A DNA stretch of 64,000 nucleotides, taken from assembly GCF_963855985.1 (NCBI RefSeq), contig NC_087096.1, positions 2,542,001 to 2,606,000 on the forward strand, in the 5' to 3' direction. Of this stretch, positions 23,951 to 37,999 are shown one piece after another. The notes under the pieces are model-generated. The model had not been told where the DNA came from. It saw only the letters and a program-made list of their open reading frames with translations, and made no database searches. Position numbers and translations under genes: made by a program. Each line of letters opens with the position of its first letter. Positions within the stretch are counted from its first letter, which is position 1. The DNA is from Ostrinia nubilalis (lineage: Eukaryota; Arthropoda; Insecta; Lepidoptera; Crambidae).

Positions 23951-25351
23951 CCACCTATTCATTCTAATCTATCCGCCTCTTTCACGCACTTAAATTGCTA
24001 ACGTGAGTGAAAGAGCTAAGTAACTTGATGAGTGAAAGTTTTGCCGCGTGGTCTACGAAAGGAGACAATAACGGTTTTCCATTTCCCCTTTTAATCGTAG
24101 TCAAACTATCTTGTTACTGCAATTCAATATTGTCCCTAGTCCCTACCTAAGAAATAGCCTACCTAAGTATTTTAAAAGATGAGCTATTAACCTAGGCACG
24201 TAAAACCTACTGTAAAGTATGTTTTTGCTTCTATCTTAACTGCTAGTTAAAAATAAATCGAAAAGATTAACGTAGAGTGTTACTTAATTACATTATAATT
24301 TGTCCAATGCTTCCAATTTCAGAAATAAATTGAGTTAAGGAACGCAGCCAATCAAGTCCTTGTTCACACGAGCGAATTACAAATATGTAGGTACTGCGTA
24401 ATAACGTTGTTTACTTTTTAGCTTTACAAATAACGATTTAAATTCCGTACACGAGGGTTCAAAATTATATCAACTATGTAAAAACTTTGGGACAAACCAA
24501 TCCCTGTCTGCATAAACTTATACCTTATTCTATGTTTTTAATATTAGTACCTACAAATGCCTACCTACTTTTTTAATTTTACTCTCATTATCTTTACTAC
24601 TGATTAATCATCTGTTCTATGGGAATTCTTAGATGGCTCAAACTTGGAGTGCAAGTGTGGTTTTGTTCCCCAGTCGACGAAGCATGATGTCGTGCACGGC
24701 GTGCCCAACCAAACAACTTTAGCACGCAGGAACCGCAGGAAGATTTATTTAAGGCTACTGAAAACGCCACTCTTGTGGCGGAGTTTTGGGCTAATTAGTT
24801 ATTATCTCTGAAAGTTACATAAGCATTTTTACGCAAAACCCCACAAAATCGTATCGATGTTATTATTTATTTTGAGCGCCGAAAGAAAAATGCTACTGTT
24901 GGAATCACAAATATAGGAATGAAGTCTTTTGGTTTCTTTTAAGATATTGGCATTGATCGCTAAAATGATGGAAAAATTACTTGATGAAAATACGATGTCT
25001 GCTATTTTCCATTTGCGGAAAAACTGTATAGTTATTAATTTCTTTGTCAATTTCCATAAGCAGTCAATCTGTCAATGTCATTTATTTGTCACTCACTGTC
25101 AATGTCAAAAAGTGAAGAAGAATCTTCCATAGAGAAAAGTAATACATAGGAAATAGAGAACCCTCTCTGTCAAATTTTTGAGCCTACTAATTGATAGCCT
25201 GGTGTTAAATTCCCTGTACTTAACCTACGTACGTAACGCTCACATACATACATAGTACACGCACACATACATACATAAAGTCCACGCACACATACACACA
25301 GTTCACGCACACATAGGCCCTCATAACCTTCAAAGAATTATTGTTTTTATG
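23951..25351. other. No gene recognised
   Basis: The sequence is AT-rich. A CATACATACA/CACGCACACA microsatellite lies at about 25235-25315. No exon is supported. Confidence 0.45.
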
Positions 25352-26074
25352 ATGTACAATCTTAGATTAATAAAACCTAGATAGATAGTCAGTGCACGAA
25401 AGGTGAGGCAGATTTTAGTGAGCCAGAATGGCTTACTCGTAAACGTCACATGAACTGTCAAAGTGAAAAATTGGTAAACACGTCCGACGACTTTTAATTA
25501 ATTAAGACGGTTTGTGCTGTGAAAGGGTGTCTAAATACATCAGAAAAACTAAAGAAAGTGACCAGTGTTACATTTCATAAGTAAGTACTACGATTCGACG
25601 CGTATTTTGCTTGAATTTGGCTTTCAAAAATTAAATACGGAAATGATACCAGTAACAAGAAAATTTATTTCCCAATTGTTCGCCGTACAAATACACTTCC
25701 TTTTTTATGAAATCGAGACTTTTCAGTCGATTTATCTTATTGTAATTAGGTAGGTACTTTGAATTCAATAAATAAGTAAGTACATGATGCGTTTTGTTTT
25801 TGTTAGTTATAAAATAATTAAAAACGTATTGAAAATTTCCCTACTTTCGGGAAAATCACCTTCACTGTCTACACTCCCCAACAAAATTGACACTAATGAC
25901 ATAAGATTTTTGCCTCACTCTTGACGAAGCGTTTGTATGAAGACTATCCATCTAGGTTTTATTAATCTAAGTGTACAATGTAGAATTTTTTCAAATCCAT
26001 TATTTTGAAAATATTTATCTTTATGGTGTACGTATTTTCAAAACAATGTATTTGGAAAAATTCTACATTGCACA
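25352..26074. repeat. Two adjacent inverted repeats
   Basis: The block TCTTAGATTAATAAAACCTA at about 25360 pairs with TAGGTTTTATTAATCTAAG at about 25952 (arms about 37 bp). A second hairpin follows directly, 25974-26074, with ends CAATGTAGAATTTTT and AAAAATTCTACATTG. Both look like MITE remains. Confidence 0.6.
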
Positions 26075-26539
26075 TGGAAATGCAAATAAGTAAACAAAAA
26101 CTTTTGAATTTAATAATTTTACTTTATTTATGAACACACATAATATTATACACCAAAAGCGTCTTTTCGCAAAGTTTTCAACACTAAACACAGAACACAG
26201 CACATTGAGAAAACTCAGATCACTTGTGAACATAACAGAAAGTTTCTTCGCGATTCACGAAGGAACGAACAAAACTCCGATGAACCAGAACAGCAGCAGG
26301 TACGAAGGAATGAACTTGAATTTGACTCGACTCTTCAATACTTTAATAGGGCCACAGAACTCATAAACGATGGCTAAGAAAACAATAAATAATGCATTCA
26401 ATTCAACCTAACAAAAACAACACCGGCCATTTTGGAGGAAAAACAAAGTTGCCATATGTTAAATAGTAATTTCTACTACTCTATTATGTAAATTATAACA
26501 AAAATGTCAATGTTCAGTTTTAAATTCTGCGTGGCGCCC

Positions 26540-26593
26540 TGGGCGCTTCAGCGGGACAGTCCATCCCAAAAAAAAAAAAAAAAAAAAAAAAAA
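26540..26593 (+). mobile_element. Retroelement 3' end with poly(A) run
   Basis: GGGACAGTCCATCCC is followed by about 22 A residues, the signature of a reverse-transcribed 3' end. The body upstream was not identified. Confidence 0.4.
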
Positions 26594-26887
26594 CAGTTTT
26601 AAATTAAAACAAATTAATTTCATTTAAAAAAAGTTATCACATTGTAATTAACAATATTCTCAAATATATTTTAATTAAGAAAAAAATGAAAATATGAAGG
26701 AAACAGGAGCAGCGACATCTAGAGCGTTTTAGGGTAGTTAAAAAGTATTTGAATTTATTCACCGATGTCGCTGTTTGGAAGCAAGTTTCACTTCGATGAC
26801 CGTTGTATGGAAGTTTCTTCACCCTGGAATCTTCGACTCATCAAACAGGAACTGCATTAAAAATTTAATTAATTTAGAAACAAATCA

Positions 26888-29800
26888 ATGTCTTTCAATA
26901 CCAAAGATGTGATCCTCAAAGAGGACCGACCTAAGTCACTACTTCTTCAGAAACATTCCGACTATTTAGCAGGTTATGGACTTGACAAAGATGACTTCGA
27001 ATTTTGTATGACTGAATATCTTCGAATGTCTGGCATATACTGGAGCCTGACTGCCATGGAGCTCATGGGGCAATCCTCAAGGTATGTTTGTAAAACTATC
27101 GTCAAGTAGCCTAGTTCTAATCGTTGTTATTAAGTATAAAGTTATTGAGAACATTGCATTCAATTCGGTCCCATCAGCCCACATTTTGCGTATTCTACCG
27201 ATATAAAACATCATATCTAAGTACTTACGCATTACAATAGCTTATAAATATAAATAACAATGTATAATTTCATCCGTTCTCTTAGACTTCCACACCATCA
27301 TTGATAAATTCAAAAGTATCGGACTTGATCTCAATTATTCAAAATGCGAGCTATTTATCCCAGAATCAAAATTTTCACATGTTCAGTTACAAGACATTAT
27401 TACAAAATTTTCGGCTTTAGCTCCCAATATCAAAATTCTCAATAATACGTCACTCCGTCTTCTAGGTTCCCCTATTTTTGACGAGGCTATTCCGATTTTT
27501 ATTAATGAACAAATTTCCAAATTTCAGCAGTCCTCCGAAAATATGCTAAAGATAAACCCTCACATGGCTTTGTATTTAATCCGTTTTTGCGCATACGCCC
27601 CAAAATTTATATATTTTTTACGTAGTACCCATTTTTGGCTTTTTCCAGGACTACTGTCAACCATTGATAGTTCGCTCAGGGAGACACTCTCCAAAATTCT
27701 AAATTGTGCATTTAGCGATAACTCCTGGAAACAGGCCTCTCTCCCTGTGCGTTTCGGAGGACTAGGCACACGTCAGATATCGCATATAGCCTTTCCAGCT
27801 TTTCTGTCTTCTGCGTATGGTACAGCCGAACTCTTTAATAAATTACTAGCCCCTTCTTTAGGGGTAGTGGAGTTGGCTCACCTCGCAGAGGCCAGAAACG
27901 CTTGGACTAGGGCATGCCCGGGAGCCGATCCACCTACCTCTCTATCGTCTCAGAGGCAGTGGGACGAGCCGCTCTGCTTGCGTTTTCAGAGTGATCTATT
28001 GGCTTCCTCCGAAAATGCTGCAGAGCGTGCTCGCCTACTAGCGGTCTTTCAGGCAGAGTCCGGTTATTGGCTACATGCTCTTCCTTCGGCCAATATCGGG
28101 ACTCTGCTTGACAGGAGTACACTGTCCCTTGCCATTTCCCTTAGACTTGGCGTCAAGACAAACCATCCCCATCGCTGTCGTTGCGGTACTCGCGTCGGTG
28201 AGTTAGGACACCATGGCCTCTCATGCCAAATGAGCGCTGGTCGAGTCTCCCGACACGCCTGCATCAATGACGTCATCCGCAGAGCTCTTGTCGCCGTCAA
28301 TGTGCCAGCAGTTTTAGAGCCTAACGGCATACTCCGTGACGACGGCAAGAGACCTGACGGCATGACGCTCATTCCCTGGAAGCAGGGACGTCCTCTTGTG
28401 TGGGACGCAACATGCGCGGATACGCTTGCTCCGTCTCATACAGGAGGTACCTCCCTTGCCGCAGGCGCGGCGGCGGCTTCGGCTGAGTGCTCCAAGCGGC
28501 GCAAATATGCAGCTCTCAATGAGAGTTATATATTTGTGCCGTTTGGGGTTGAGACTATGGGACCATGGGGTCCAAGCGCTCGTTCCTTTTATAAGGAACT
28601 GGCAAAGAGGCTCACCGAGGTGACCGGTGATCAAAAGGCTGGCAGCTATTTTGGTCAGAGAATTAGCCTGGCCATTCAACGTGGCAATGCTGCCAGCCTT
28701 TTGGGCACGATTCCTGACTGCGGCGCTGGGGGTGAAGTATTTTTTATTTTGTAAATAGTTTTTAAATTTTAGTTTTTAGTCATTTTAAGTTAATGTAATA
28801 TAATAACAATGTTATGTGTAAAATTTGCAGGATGCCTAAAGATGAAATCATAGAATTCATCACATCATGTCAAGACAAAGAGAGTGGTGGGGTCTCGGCC
28901 AGTATAGGCCATGACCCACACATGCTGTATACCCTGAGCGCAGTGCAGGTGCTAGCCATGTATGACAGGCTGGATGCTATTGATGTGGACGGTGTAGTGA
29001 GATATATCACCTCGTTGCAGCAGGATGATGGAAGTTTCTTTGGTAAGTTTTTTGTATTACATAAATCTATTCATTTCAGGTTTGGTCTTCATGATCTGCG
29101 TATCGAAGCATACAAGTCATAAAGTATAGTCATTTATATTGCTCCATGCTAGTAACAAAAGATTATTCAGTCTGTCTTTTGATACAGGCCTCCTAATTGG
29201 CATTGAACTCTGTAGACTGTAAAACTTGCTCAATTTGGTCCCAGTAGTATTAGATAAATTATCTTACTTTACTTTTCTGTAATTGCTTCCTCAAATTAAA
29301 GCCTTCCACTTATTATTTACTTATTTATTTTATAGGTCTGCCAACAATACTTACTTACATACTTTCTTATTTCCAGGTGACAAATGGGGTGAAGTAGACA
29401 CAAGGTTCTCTTTCTGTGCAGTGATGGCTCTGTCACTGCTAAAACGGCTGGATGCTATCAACACCACCAAAACAGTTGACTTTGTATTGAGTTGTATGAA
29501 CTTTGATGGGGGCTTTGGCTCAAAACCTGGGTCAGAAAGTCATGCAGGTAAATATTAAACACCCAAATAGTTAAAATCCTCTTATTTAAACTTTAATCAT
29601 TCAATGTCAAGGTATGGAAGATAGCACACCAAGCTAGACCAGTTCTGTACTTGTACATATAGCATCTTAATGCTGCAGATAAAGTTGTAAATAAAAGGCC
29701 TTTATAAAATAAAAAGAATGAAAAAAAAGACAAAGTTGTTATAAGAACAAAATTCCAACAAAAATGTGTCTGATGTGCCACACAGCATTTTTTTTTCCAT

Positions 29801-30552
29801 CTCCCTCTTTGTATTAGTATTAATATTATGATAAATTAAGTGTTCTAATGTTAAATTACTAGGTCTGATCTACTGCTGTGTTGGAACCCTGTCAATATGC
29901 AAACGAATGGACGCACTCAAGGCAGATGAGCTAGCGTGGTGGCTGTGTGAGAGGCAGCTGCCCAGTGGTGGGCTAAATGGACGACCAGAGAAGTTACCAG
30001 ACTTGTGCTATTCTTGGTGAGTACTATTCCTAAAATTACTACTAAAAATTCACACTATCCATATTTTAAATTGATTATGCCTATGACAATACTGATTGAG
30101 TGTCAAAAAAATAATAAAGTTTAATACAAAAGACAGATACAGTGAATGTAGGTACCTACTGTGAATTTGTTAGCTTTATATCAAACCCCAGTGGTTTTTC
30201 AAAGCTATCTAAATGTAATAATTTTTTAATTGTTAAATAAATGAAAAAAAAAATAGTTCATGCATGTTTTTTTTATTTCAGGTGGGTAATGTCATCACTA
30301 TCTATGCTGAACAGGATACACTGGGTAGACAAAAAGAGTTTAGAAGAATACATCCTCGCGTGTCAAGACGCTGAAACTGGTGGATTCAGCGACCGCCCTG
30401 GCGACATACCAGACCCTTTCCACACCTTGTTTGGGCTAGCTGGACTATCCCTACTAGGAAATACTAGCATAAAACTCGTGAACCCTACCTATTGTATGCC
30501 ACAAGAAACTATCGATAGACTAAAGCTAGAACCACAAGTGCTGCATATTTAA
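26888..30552 (+). CDS. RABGGTB: Rab geranylgeranyltransferase beta subunit, 5 exons
   Basis: Exons 26888-27081, 28831-29042, 29377-29547, 29863-30016 and 30282-30552 join in frame to 333 residues (human is 331). The protein is the beta subunit of type II protein geranylgeranyltransferase, which attaches geranylgeranyl groups to the C-terminal cysteines of Rab GTPases delivered by REP. Family text is clear throughout: [55 protein letters not shown]. The expected zinc ligands are Asp239, Cys241 and His291 ([16 protein letters not shown]), within one residue of their human positions. All junctions are GT-AG. AATAAA follows at 30594. Intron 1 holds a 1.5-kb retrotransposon. The GMC gene starts 306 bp downstream on the same strand. 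Confidence 0.97.
27285..28754 (+). mobile_element. 5'-truncated retrotransposon ORF in RABGGTB intron 1
   Basis: One open frame of about 490 codons runs without a stop. It begins inside the reverse transcriptase palm/thumb ([12 protein letters not shown], then LRLLGSP) and continues to [10 protein letters not shown] Cys/His cluster follows ([18 protein letters not shown]), then [10 protein letters not shown] and [13 protein letters not shown] followed by a downstream D resembles the PD-(D/E)XK endonuclease that ends R2/R4/NeSL-type LINEs, but I cannot assign the clade firmly. The open frame suggests a recent insertion. It lies in the sense direction of the host gene. The 5' half (RT fingers, any N-terminal domain) is missing. 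Confidence 0.75.
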
Positions 30553-30858
30553 TTATAAGCTTTAACATATTTATTTTATTATAATTTTATTTTAATAAAA
30601 TCACAATTTATACACTGATCTGTCTTTCGACTTCCTCCTTTACAAAGTTATTGAACAGAATCCATATAACACGAGACGAGAACTAATATTAACTCTGATA
30701 TATTCAAAATTCAAATGCTGTATAGTTTTCATTGCCATTGCTACAGATAGCTTTCGAAAATTCTTGTCAAGCTGTCAATAGTGTCAGTTCAAGTAAATAA
30801 TAAACATAACCTAAAAAGTTTGTAAAGTTCTTCATTCATGTAATTAAACAGATAAAAT

Positions 30859-33136
30859 ATGTTCAATATGTGGATTCTTAACACTTGCCATTGGTTTATC
30901 CTATTTATATGTGTTAATTCATTTTCATGTCTCATTTATTTAATTTATTATGGTCAACTCATAACTTCGAAATGTTTTGATACATTTGAAAACGAATACG
31001 ACTACATTATCGGTGAGTACTTTTTAAATACTTAATAAATCAACCATGCTTACTTTAAACCTCGTACCTAGTGTCTACCTACAGTTAGGTATACTTTGTT
31101 TGTTTGAATTTTGTTTAATCTACCCTGTTTTCCTTATAGTGGGTTCTGGCACTGCAGGATCAGTAATCGCCCACAGACTGGCTACAGAGACGAACTTCAC
31201 CTTCATAGTCTTGGAGGCAGGAGGGAAAGGGAGTCCACTCTTCGACATACCTGTACTTGGCCCAATGCTGCATGGATCCGTTTATGATTGGCAGCTGGAA
31301 ACTACACCGCAGGAGAATGCTTGCTTGGCTATGAATGATAAGGTAGGTTATGGTTTTCTTTCATGAGATGTTACTGTGATTATGTATGGCTCATAAGTAC
31401 TGATACCCTAATTATTATTACTTAATAGAAAGAAGAACTTGCCTATTTTGTGATACTGTTCTATAGGAATGTTCTATAAGTTCTTGTCATGAGTGCTCAA
31501 CTGCTCACAGTATTGTATGCTGTATGCTCTCAAGCATTACATAAAACCCTAAAAGATAACTTGTCTTGTACTCGAATATTCATCAAAATCATCTGTTTAA
31601 AAAGTTTGACATTTAATGTGATGAACCATACACAGAGCTATAAATAAATGTAACATAATTTTATGTTTATTTTAGATATGCAAACTGCCACAAGGAAAAA
31701 TTGTTGGAGGCTCTTCAAAACTGAACAACATGATACATGTAAGAGGAAATATATCTCATTATGTTGATTGGTTTCAAGGCAAATATACTAAGGGATTCAT
31801 TAAACAACAGTTCCAATTTGTAGAAGACAATATTTTACATTTAGACAATATTCAATATGAAAGTGAATTAGCTACTGCCATCGTAGAAGCTGCAAAAGAG
31901 CTAGGGTATAGCACTATAGAGGAATTCAATAAAGGGTTTAGAAAAAGCAAAGTGTCACAAAATAAAGGCAAAAGATGGTCCACATCTGATAATTTAGATA
32001 TTTCAAAACATATCCTAACAAATGCTTTAGTTGAAAAGGTTAATATTAAGGATGGCATAGCTAATGGAGTCACTGTATTTGTTTCAAATAAAAGTCATAA
32101 AATAAAAGCTAAGAGAGGTGTTATTCTGTCTGCAGGGGCCTACAATACTCCTAAAATTCTTGAATTATCAGGAATTGGTCCTAAGAGTGTATTGGATCCT
32201 TTAAATATTCCAGTTATAAAGGATTTGCCAGTGGGTTTTAATTTACAAGACCACATTGCAACTGGACTTGACTTAGTTCTATTCAACAAGTCTTTAGCTG
32301 TGAATCCTATGAATATGCTCAACCCTTTTAATGTTCATGAATATTTTGTAAATGGTAGAGGACCTTTGACCACCCCTGGTTGTGAAGCCATTGGTTTTTT
32401 ATCCACGAAAAATGATGAAACACCTGATTTACAGTTCATGGTCATGCCTGTAGGCATATCAGCAGATAGAGGTACACATTTAAAGAAATCCTTGGGTATT
32501 AACGAAACAGTATGGGAAAATTATTTTGTTAAAGCATTCGATAAACACGCCGCAACGATTTTACCAATAATTTTACATCCAAAAAGCAAAGGACAAGTTT
32601 ATATCAATAGTAACGACCCCAAAATGCCTCCTTGCGTAGACCCTAAGTACTTATCAAATAACGATGACGTGATAACTTTAATAGATGGGATCAAATTAGT
32701 CATTAAATTTGTAAACACATTGCCTATGAAAGCTTTAGGAGCTCATATAAATCCGATGCATTTCCCTGGGTGTGAAGAATTTGTTTTTTTTAGTGATAAA
32801 TATTGGGAATGCTATGTCAGACACTTGACTCTGACCAGCTATCATCCTGTAGGGACTTGCACTATGGGGCCTTCTTCATCGAGCAGTGTGGTAGATATTA
32901 ATTTCAGAGTCCATGGTGTAGAAAGCCTATTCATTGCTGATGCCTCAGTGTTACCCACTCTGCCAAGTGGAAATATAAATGCTGCCATAGCTATGATGGC
33001 TAGTTTGTTCTTTGAAACTGGTATAAAATTGTCTAATACTTATCACAGGGTTAATATAAGTTTAGTTTGTCACAAATCAGATTATATTTTTGAGAATTTA
33101 CAAAATGTATGCTTACGTAAACAACACAGTAGATAA
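30859..33136 (+). CDS. GMC-family FAD oxidoreductase (glucose dehydrogenase-like), 3 exons
   Basis: Exons 30859-31012, 31140-31342 and 31676-33136 join in frame to 605 residues, normal for insect GMC enzymes. A hydrophobic stretch at about residues 8-33 is a signal peptide or membrane anchor. The FAD-binding Rossmann motif is VGSGTAGS (52-59) followed by VLEAGG. GMC signature 1 is GGSSKLNNMIHVRGN at about 130. The C-terminal catalytic pair is His509 in SYHPVGT and an Asn near 554 in GNINAA. The family oxidises sugars, alcohols or ecdysone; the substrate cannot be read from the sequence. AATAAA lies at 33186. GMC genes usually cluster in insects, but none of its neighbours here is one. Confidence 0.93.
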
Positions 33137-36042
33137 GTAGGGATAATTTAATTTGTAGTCTTTTAGAAATAGTGCCAAATAGTGCAATAAAAATCTAGTC
33201 TAAAAAAGTGTTTAACTATTTTAAAATCCTTTCTTAGCAGCAGAAAAAGCTAAATTTCTTATGGTAGGTATTTTAGTTTTCGAAAGTAAGTAACAGAAAT
33301 CGTTTGTCAATCTACTTACTTAGAAAGTAAATCCTAGCATGGTCGAACGTTTAGAGAAGGGCTATGTATTTCGACCGGGATATAGGCACTTACAGGGCAG
33401 ATATATGTACCATCCTAGACTGCATCCCACTTATCGGTGCGATTGTGGTCGAATACCTGCCGTGTTATGTATAAAAAAAAGATGACAAACGTACTGGTCT
33501 ATAGTATCGATAATTTAACTCAAATTCATATAAAAATATGTCATGATGGTACGATATTAAGGGCTATTGCCTACATAACCCCAATAAAACATTGTTAAAG
33601 TTTTCTTAACACTTTATTGAAAGTAGTAAGGACACTTCTAAACATGAAACACTGCGATACACATTTTGAGCCTCGTTAATCAGACAACCATTTCAATATT
33701 TAAGTTACTACAGACAAAATTGATTTAATATACATAAAAATATATTTAAGGCAAACTTGGACGAAATAGATTTTTAGATAACACCATCAATTTAAATTCT
33801 ACCCGTTACATTATACCAATTCTTTGAACCATGGCGCTGTGGGTAGATATGTACGCATAGATACAACCCCAGATTCGATTCCCGTTCGGGTCAGTTAATT
33901 AACTAATATTTCTACTGTAACTCTGTCTCTGAAGGAAGATACCCACGGCACTTCACAGTAGAGCTACATACTTCAAGACAGTACCGTGTCTACATGGTAT
34001 TCTTTAACATAACATAGTATCATTGAAACACATACAAAAATCTTTAGTTATGTTCGCGTTCAATCAAAACGACTTTGTCTAAGTTACGATTACACATTTG
34101 TTTCATAAAATCTTTTACACTAAACACTAAAACCTACAATTTCATACAAATATTTTTAAATGACTAGATTTGGGGTCAATTCTACCAAAATCAAAGTGGC
34201 GCGTATTTTTATAATGACACCTTAGATTAACTTTAACCAAACTTTAGAAACCTTTGTACCGACTAACTTGGGGCGCGAATTTTCCCTTCAATTTTTTGCA
34301 CTTTTGACCACATTTTTTGCGTAGGTACCAATTCTTTCGTCAAAAATTTCGTTTTTCGTTAGAATTTTTCCTTTATATTAGAAACACTAAAATAGTCAGT
34401 TGAGTTGTCGAATAATTTGGGCAAGCGGCTGAAGATTCCGTAAGTAACTTTACTTTGTTACATAGGTACTTATTGTAACACAAAAATTATATTTTCATTA
34501 AAGTACCTAAACTTGTAAATAAATGTTTGTCGTTCGTAACTACATATTTATTTGTTTGATATTACGATAGATAAAATGCATAATAAAGGTACTTACATTA
34601 TTTAAACTTTAGGTAGGTACCACTGTACTATGCTGTTAATTTTTACATTAAGACACTCATGGACGGAAGATTTATTAGTACTAATAATTTAACATATCAT
34701 AATTTTATTTTTTATTTATACATAAAACCCCGATTTACATCGGTACATATTTTTGTGCAAATTTTTAATACATTGTCTAACACTCAATACTTGAATGAAA
34801 TCAATGAATATCAATAATTTAAATTATAATTATTGACAAATTACACTTTGTGCTGAGCAAAAATTACCCAATTGCAGTAAAGACCGCTTTTCGTAATACT
34901 GGACGGATTATCTGATAACATTTTTCATACATTTAATTTGAAATTCAATAGAAATTTTCATTTTCAGACTAGATATTTATTTCGAAATTCTCTTTTATGA
35001 TTTATTTACCTACTCATAAAGTAGGTATTAGGGTAGGGTAGTCTAATTTTTTTGTATTTAAATCTCGTTCCCATTTAAATTGACAGAAAATTTCTATTGA
35101 AAAACGTTTTAAATAACACGCTAAAGTACTAATTAAATAAATAAATTGTTATCTAACATTGCCACACAATATAATTAACTTTGTACAATATAATACTGAG
35201 CGGTAAAGTCAATGATGCAATATCTACATACATTTAATTCTTAATAAAGTAGTTAACACAATTTTTAAAATATGAGCGTTTATACGAATTTACGAATATG
35301 TTTTTAAAGTAATACCTACTGCCAGCAAATACAGATTCTTATTTATCCCATTTAAGTTTATTATTACTGTGAAAGAAGAAGAAAATACTTTTTCATTTTG
35401 TAAATAAAATATTTTTTCAAATAAGCTTCGCTTTAATACTGTTATTTTAAGTTAACTTGCTTTTGAATTTTGAGCCATTTTATTGAGCAAAATGTAACAA
35501 TAACTAAGTATTTAATACTGTTACAATAAACGCCCTTAAATGATACTAAATAGTGCACAAACTCCTATCGCCTTAACTCTACGTAAATAACAAAAATAAA
35601 TTAATAATTAATTTACGTTACATCTTTCGCATTTTGTGACTAGACTATTCGGTTACTATAATACACTTAAGAATTATAAAAATAAACGTTGTAAATGATA
35701 TCTACGAAACAGATTCACAAACTATGATTTTTTTTTTATTTACCAAGATGTACAGGTTATTATATTACTGGTTTGGGTGTTTTATAATGTAATCGTTAGC
35801 TATTTATTACAATAAAAATTCGATTATCAGTATTCGGTATCGGTTTTTTTTGTGCTATAACTATTGATGTAAGTAAACAATGCTACAATTTACTGATTGT
35901 TAAAAACAGAAACCCTAAAACTGTTTAAGTTTATGAGGATATTACAAATACCTACTCGTATAACGTTAGATACTAATAGTTTCGTCTCTATCTGTAGTCC
36001 TACACATTTATCAATCATGCAAAAAACTAGGAAATCACAAAC
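33137..36042. other. Noncoding stretch between GMC and fork head genes
   Basis: This is very AT-rich sequence. A degenerate tRNA-like SINE head is present at about 33826-33890 (GATTCGATTCCCG B box). Part may be 3' UTR of the minus-strand fork head gene. I found no exon with protein similarity. Confidence 0.45.
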
Positions 36043-37531
<1,489 letters not shown>

Positions 37532-37719
37532 GGTGTGTCACTACATCGCTCGTCGGCCCTGGAATTGCGACAAAGAAATTGATGAGTCATTATTGGGTCG
37601 TTTCTTTGATCGGGTGGTGTTGAAGTGATTGCTTTATGATTTTTTTATGAATTTTTGATGGTGGGATAAGTTTTTTGGGGAATAAATGGATTGGTACCTG
37701 AAGAAGATGAGGAGCTTTG

Positions 37720-37960
37720 AGTGGTGTAGTCCAAGATGCCGGACGGCGATCGATCGCGGACGGAGTGACGTCGCGGCGGTCAGCGCGCCCCTCCCTCGCT
37801 GCGTGTGGTGGTGGCGGCGGCGCGCGCGGTTGTGGCAGGTGCGAGTCCCCATTGTGTTCCACGTCGAACAGGTGTGTGCCGAGCGATCGATATTTTTCCG
37901 CCCGCAAGAAAACCGCCCGCATCGGCGACGATAGCTCCGGACAATTAGTCACGGCTATCT
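37720..37960 (-). promoter_or_regulatory. GC-rich, CpG-rich region upstream of the fork head gene
   Basis: About 240 bp, rich in CG dinucleotides and GGCGGCG/GCGCGC runs, stands out from the AT-rich surroundings. It starts about 190 bp before the ATG. It is likely promoter or 5' UTR; no TATA box or initiator could be assigned. The open frames on both strands come from base composition. Confidence 0.5.
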
Positions 37961-37999
37961 CAACGCCCGTTATCGGAGTCTTCGACCCTGCGGGTACTT

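Noticed and set aside
26130..26366. 78-codon open frame before a poly(A) run, as a processed gene
   Set aside because: No similarity recognised and the frame ends about 200 bp before the poly(A); insufficient support.
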